A DNA stretch of 64,000 bases, taken from NCBI GenBank assembly GCA_026388155.1, contig JAPLKI010000001.1, positions 1-64,000 on the forward strand. The letters run 5' to 3'. Source of the DNA: Elusimicrobiota bacterium. GTDB lineage: Bacteria > Elusimicrobiota > Elusimicrobia > Elusimicrobiales > UBA9959. The notes below the pieces were generated by a model. The model had not been told where the DNA came from and searched no databases. It saw nothing but the letters and a program-made list of their open reading frames with translations. A program made the translations under genes and the position numbers. Positions 61,257 through 64,000 of the stretch are shown here, in pieces. The stretch's first letter is position 1. The number at the start of each line of letters is the position of its first letter.

Positions 61257-63980
61257 ATGAATGAAAAATTTGATGAAAATTCCCTTAACGAGCAGACCAT
61301 AAACGACGTGGAAACCGCGCGCCTGGCCCTGCGCTGGTCGCTTGATAAAATCCGCGTCCTGCAAGAAGAGGGGCTGAAAAATCGTCAGAATCTGCAGGAT
61401 CGGGCCAGCCAGTCGGCTTTCCTTGAGAACCAGCTTAAATCCAAAAACGCCGAAATTGAGAAAATCCTGCGCAGTCATGATGAGGAGATGAAATCAAAGC
61501 AGGATTCGCTTGAATACCAATTCCGCTCAAAGCTTGAACGCCTTAACGAGCGTGAAAAAGAACTGGTGGATAAGCTTTCTAAACAGGAAGAGATCCTGAA
61601 GCAGAAAGAAAACAAAATGCTTGACGATTACCAGAAAAAATCCGAAGAGCTCCGCGTCCGCTGGTCGCAGGTTGAGTCGGAACTTTGGCAGCTGCGCCAG
61701 GAACAGGTGTCTAAGCAGCAGGAGTTCGAAAAACTCTATTCGGCCAGGCTTGAAAGCGAAAGGAAAAAAATAGGAGAAGAGGCTGAATTGGGCAAAGCCG
61801 CGCAGGAAAAAGTCTACAGTACGCGGCTGGAAGAGTTCGAAAAGCGCGAGGCCGCCGCGGCGTTGGAGCTGAAAAAGCAGGAGGCTGTTTTCAAGTGGAG
61901 CCGTGACAGCTGGCAGAAAGAGGTGGACGAGCGCGAAAAGGCGCTGAAACAGAAAGACCTCGAAATAGATAAAAAACTGCTGGAGAAAAACCAGGAAATA
62001 GAGGACTACAGGATTAAGCTCGCCCTTGTTGATAAACAGCTCAAGGATCTGCCCGAGGCCGTGCGCAGGCGCGACCAGGATCTTGAACGCTATAAGGACG
62101 CCCTCGCAAGCCTTGAGGGCGTCATAAAAACGCTTGAAATAGAGAAGAAAAACCGGCGTGAAGATTCTGATGGCAGGATTTCGCGGCTGACCGCGGCTCT
62201 TGAAACCGAAAAGAGCCATTACCGCGACATGGAAATGGAAATTCCCAAGCGTCTTAAAATAGCGGTTGAGCACGAACGCAACCGGTTAGCGGAGAAGCTG
62301 GGCGAGGTTGACCTAAACTATAAGCAGGAACTCAAAAAACGCCAGGAAGAAATAGATTACCTGGCGCGCAACCTTAAAATCTTTGAGCAAACCATGAAAA
62401 CCATGCAGACTGACCGCGAGTCGGCAGTGCAGAAAGTGGAACAACTGCAGACCCAGTTAAGCCTGAAAGCTGAGGAAAACTCTTTCCGCGAGAAACAGCT
62501 GCAGTCCGAGTATGAGGTGCGGCTTAAAGTTGAGGTGGAAAAACACATTGCCGCGCTTCGAAGCGAGATCGAAACCGGCGGCCGCATTTACGAAGACAGC
62601 CTGCGCATGAAAATCGAGGAGATAGCCCATCTAAGGAAGGATGTGGAAGAGGTCTCGCGCGATAAAGCCGGCCTGCAAAGCTCAATAACCGCGCTTCGCC
62701 GTGAGCTCGACGCCCTTGGCGAAAAACGCGAGGCTGACCTGCAGACGCTCAGGGTGCAGCTCAAGTCCGTCCATGACTCAGAGCGCGCCGCCGCCCTTAC
62801 CGAATCTTCCGCAGTCCGCAAGGCGGAGCTTGACGCCCAGGCCCAGAATTTTGCCGAGGAAAGGAAATTCACCGAAAAAAAACTGTCCCAGCTTAGAGGC
62901 AATATTGAAGCTTTAAAAATTGAACGGGAAGAAATGGTGCTTCTTGAACACGAGAAGCTCACCAGGATATACACCGAGAAGGAAAAATATTACGACGAGC
63001 AGCTGGCTGAAAAAGACCGGGAAGCGGCCAGACTTAAGGAAAATTTGCGTCGCGCCTGCGATGAAAAACAGACGGCCTTGTCGGAAGCGGATCAGGAATT
63101 CGAGGCTTTCAAGCGGGCGCATGAAGTTCAGGAAGCCGAATACCGCCGCACGCTCGAAGATTTCCGCTCCAAGCTTGCCGATAGCCTGCCGAAAACCGAG
63201 GCCTTGAAAAAACTATCCGAGGAAAGGCAGACGAAGCTCAACTCGCTGCAGGCGGACCTGGCTCAGGCAAAAAGGAACGCCGCGGATGAAATAGCGGTTT
63301 TGTCCGATAAATTCTCCGCCAAAGAGAAGGAATGCCGGGAGCTGAAATATCAATCCGAAACGCTCAAGTCGAACTTTGAGATCTTTGTCAGCGATGACGA
63401 GAAGAAGATCAGCGACATGATGCTCAAGCTTAAGAACGCGGAAGAGCAGAAAGCCGCCAGCGAAAAGCAGGCCGATTCCGTCAAAAAGGAAATGGAATTC
63501 TGGCGGGCTTCTGTCGCGAAGAAAGACGAGGAAATAATCGCTCTTAAGGAGGAGTTTTTCAGGACTCTGGAGGAAGAAAAAAAACAAGCCGGCGTCATTC
63601 GGGATATACTGGGGAAAGATTTTACGGAAAAAGAGAAATCGTTCGCCAGAGAAATAGCGGCGCTTCGCGACGCCCTGAACGAAAAGGACGTGGTGGCGGA
63701 GCAATTAAGGGGCGCGGCCCAGGACCTGGCTAAAAACTTTGAAAGGGCAAAGAATAATTATGAAAGGGCAAAGAACAATTACGATGAAGAGAGGACCAGG
63801 AGAAGCGCGTTGGAAAATGAGGTCCAGGGTGTAAATTCCGCCTTAAAAGCCAAAGACGCCGAATTTAAAACGCTTGCGGCGGAATTCGATAAAATGAAGC
63901 AGATTAGCATGGAGTACGAGAAAAGCAAAAAGCTTGTGGAACAGCTTCAGGAAGAGCTGAAATCACGGGGGAATCAATAA
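61257..63980 (+). CDS. Long cytoplasmic coiled-coil protein
   Basis: 907 residues from ATG 61257 with GGAG six bases upstream; a longer frame back to 61158 would translate the 42-bp hairpin and is unlikely. There is no signal peptide or membrane segment. After ~25 residues (MNEKFDENSLNEQTINDVET, LRWSLDKIRVLQEEG) the rest is almost continuous coiled coil with heptads and few prolines or glycines, like SMC arms or filament scaffolds, but with no ATPase head. A short internal duplication FERAKNNYERAKNNYDEE occurs near residue 840. It may be a cytoskeletal or polarity scaffold; no family can be assigned. Confidence 0.8.
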   Translation: MNEKFDENSLNEQTINDVETARLALRWSLDKIRVLQEEGLKNRQNLQDRASQSAFLENQLKSKNAEIEKILRSHDEEMKSKQDSLEYQFRSKLERLNEREKELVDKLSKQEEILKQKENKMLDDYQKKSEELRVRWSQVESELWQLRQEQVSKQQEFEKLYSARLESERKKIGEEAELGKAAQEKVYSTRLEEFEKREAAAALELKKQEAVFKWSRDSWQKEVDEREKALKQKDLEIDKKLLEKNQEIEDYRIKLALVDKQLKDLPEAVRRRDQDLERYKDALASLEGVIKTLEIEKKNRREDSDGRISRLTAALETEKSHYRDMEMEIPKRLKIAVEHERNRLAEKLGEVDLNYKQELKKRQEEIDYLARNLKIFEQTMKTMQTDRESAVQKVEQLQTQLSLKAEENSFREKQLQSEYEVRLKVEVEKHIAALRSEIETGGRIYEDSLRMKIEEIAHLRKDVEEVSRDKAGLQSSITALRRELDALGEKREADLQTLRVQLKSVHDSERAAALTESSAVRKAELDAQAQNFAEERKFTEKKLSQLRGNIEALKIEREEMVLLEHEKLTRIYTEKEKYYDEQLAEKDREAARLKENLRRACDEKQTALSEADQEFEAFKRAHEVQEAEYRRTLEDFRSKLADSLPKTEALKKLSEERQTKLNSLQADLAQAKRNAADEIAVLSDKFSAKEKECRELKYQSETLKSNFEIFVSDDEKKISDMMLKLKNAEEQKAASEKQADSVKKEMEFWRASVAKKDEEIIALKEEFFRTLEEEKKQAGVIRDILGKDFTEKEKSFAREIAALRDALNEKDVVAEQLRGAAQDLAKNFERAKNNYERAKNNYDEERTRRSALENEVQGVNSALKAKDAEFKTLAAEFDKMKQISMEYEKSKKLVEQLQEELKSRGNQ

Positions 63981-64000
63981 CCCGAAAAATTAACACACAC

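Overview
The window comes from a Gram-negative bacterium with GC-rich DNA (near 58-60% by eye). The evidence is signal peptides with outer-membrane-type beta-barrel proteins (two PorV/UPF0164-like proteins and one small barrel), Lgt with a lipobox protein, and PE synthesis (pssA/psd). The mix of a DUF4912 plus GH57 branching-enzyme pair, class II ribonucleotide reductase, PorV-like proteins and a giant Gly-rich surface protein would suit Elusimicrobiota or a neighbouring phylum. That placement is inference only.

Layout. (1) 1-20.2 kb is an accessory surface-protein region. It holds the last 5062 residues of a giant protein (12 polyglycine plus IPT/TIG units and a fibrinogen-like C-terminus), an Ig-repeat/RCC1-propeller secreted protein, a small barrel, and two non-coding elements bounded by the same inverted repeat. 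(2) 20.3-26.3 kb encodes a PorV-like/TPR protein and a membrane histidine kinase, followed by motA, a natural FliF-FliG fusion and motB. This looks like a flagellar-type rotary motor core with no flagellar genes beside it. (3) 26.5-37.5 kb has nusB-ligA, a divergent purH, a papain-like protease translationally coupled to a second PorV-like protein, and acpS, an acetyl-CoA-synthetase-like ligase, a discrete ACP and a Kbl-like oxoamine synthase. (4) 37.7-46.8 kb has DUF4912 and GH57 genes, then a minus-strand run of pgm, eno, ftsB-like, MBL hydrolase, HAD phosphatase, lgt and rluD-like. (5) 46.9-58 kb has small secreted proteins, a methyltransferase, a TlpA/DUF3738 lipoprotein, a NYN nuclease, one good and one broken tRNA-Leu, psd/pssA, metG/holB/tmk and a FlgO-like TPR protein. 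(6) 58-64 kb has nrdJ and a 907-residue coiled-coil protein.

Two signals go beyond ordinary annotation. The first is the motA/fliF-fliG/motB cassette. The second is a set of short palindromic DNA elements. From about 30.7 to 58 kb nearly every gene junction carries a hairpin whose arms are degenerate tandem copies of a short word. The word differs between loci (GAATAGCG, GGGGTTAG, GGCTGAAG, TTCTGACTCCTG, TCTTGAAT, CAGTAACCGG), and many share a central AAGGAAYTCCTTATT-like core. These elements supply stop codons of neighbouring genes and run into coding sequence in lgt, holB, the HAD gene and a signal peptide. A separate 42-bp hairpin (GTCGCGG...CCGCGAC) occurs in five places, including a perfect in-frame tandem copy. 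Both resemble the way Rickettsia palindromic elements enter genes, but the sequences are unrelated to anything I recognise.
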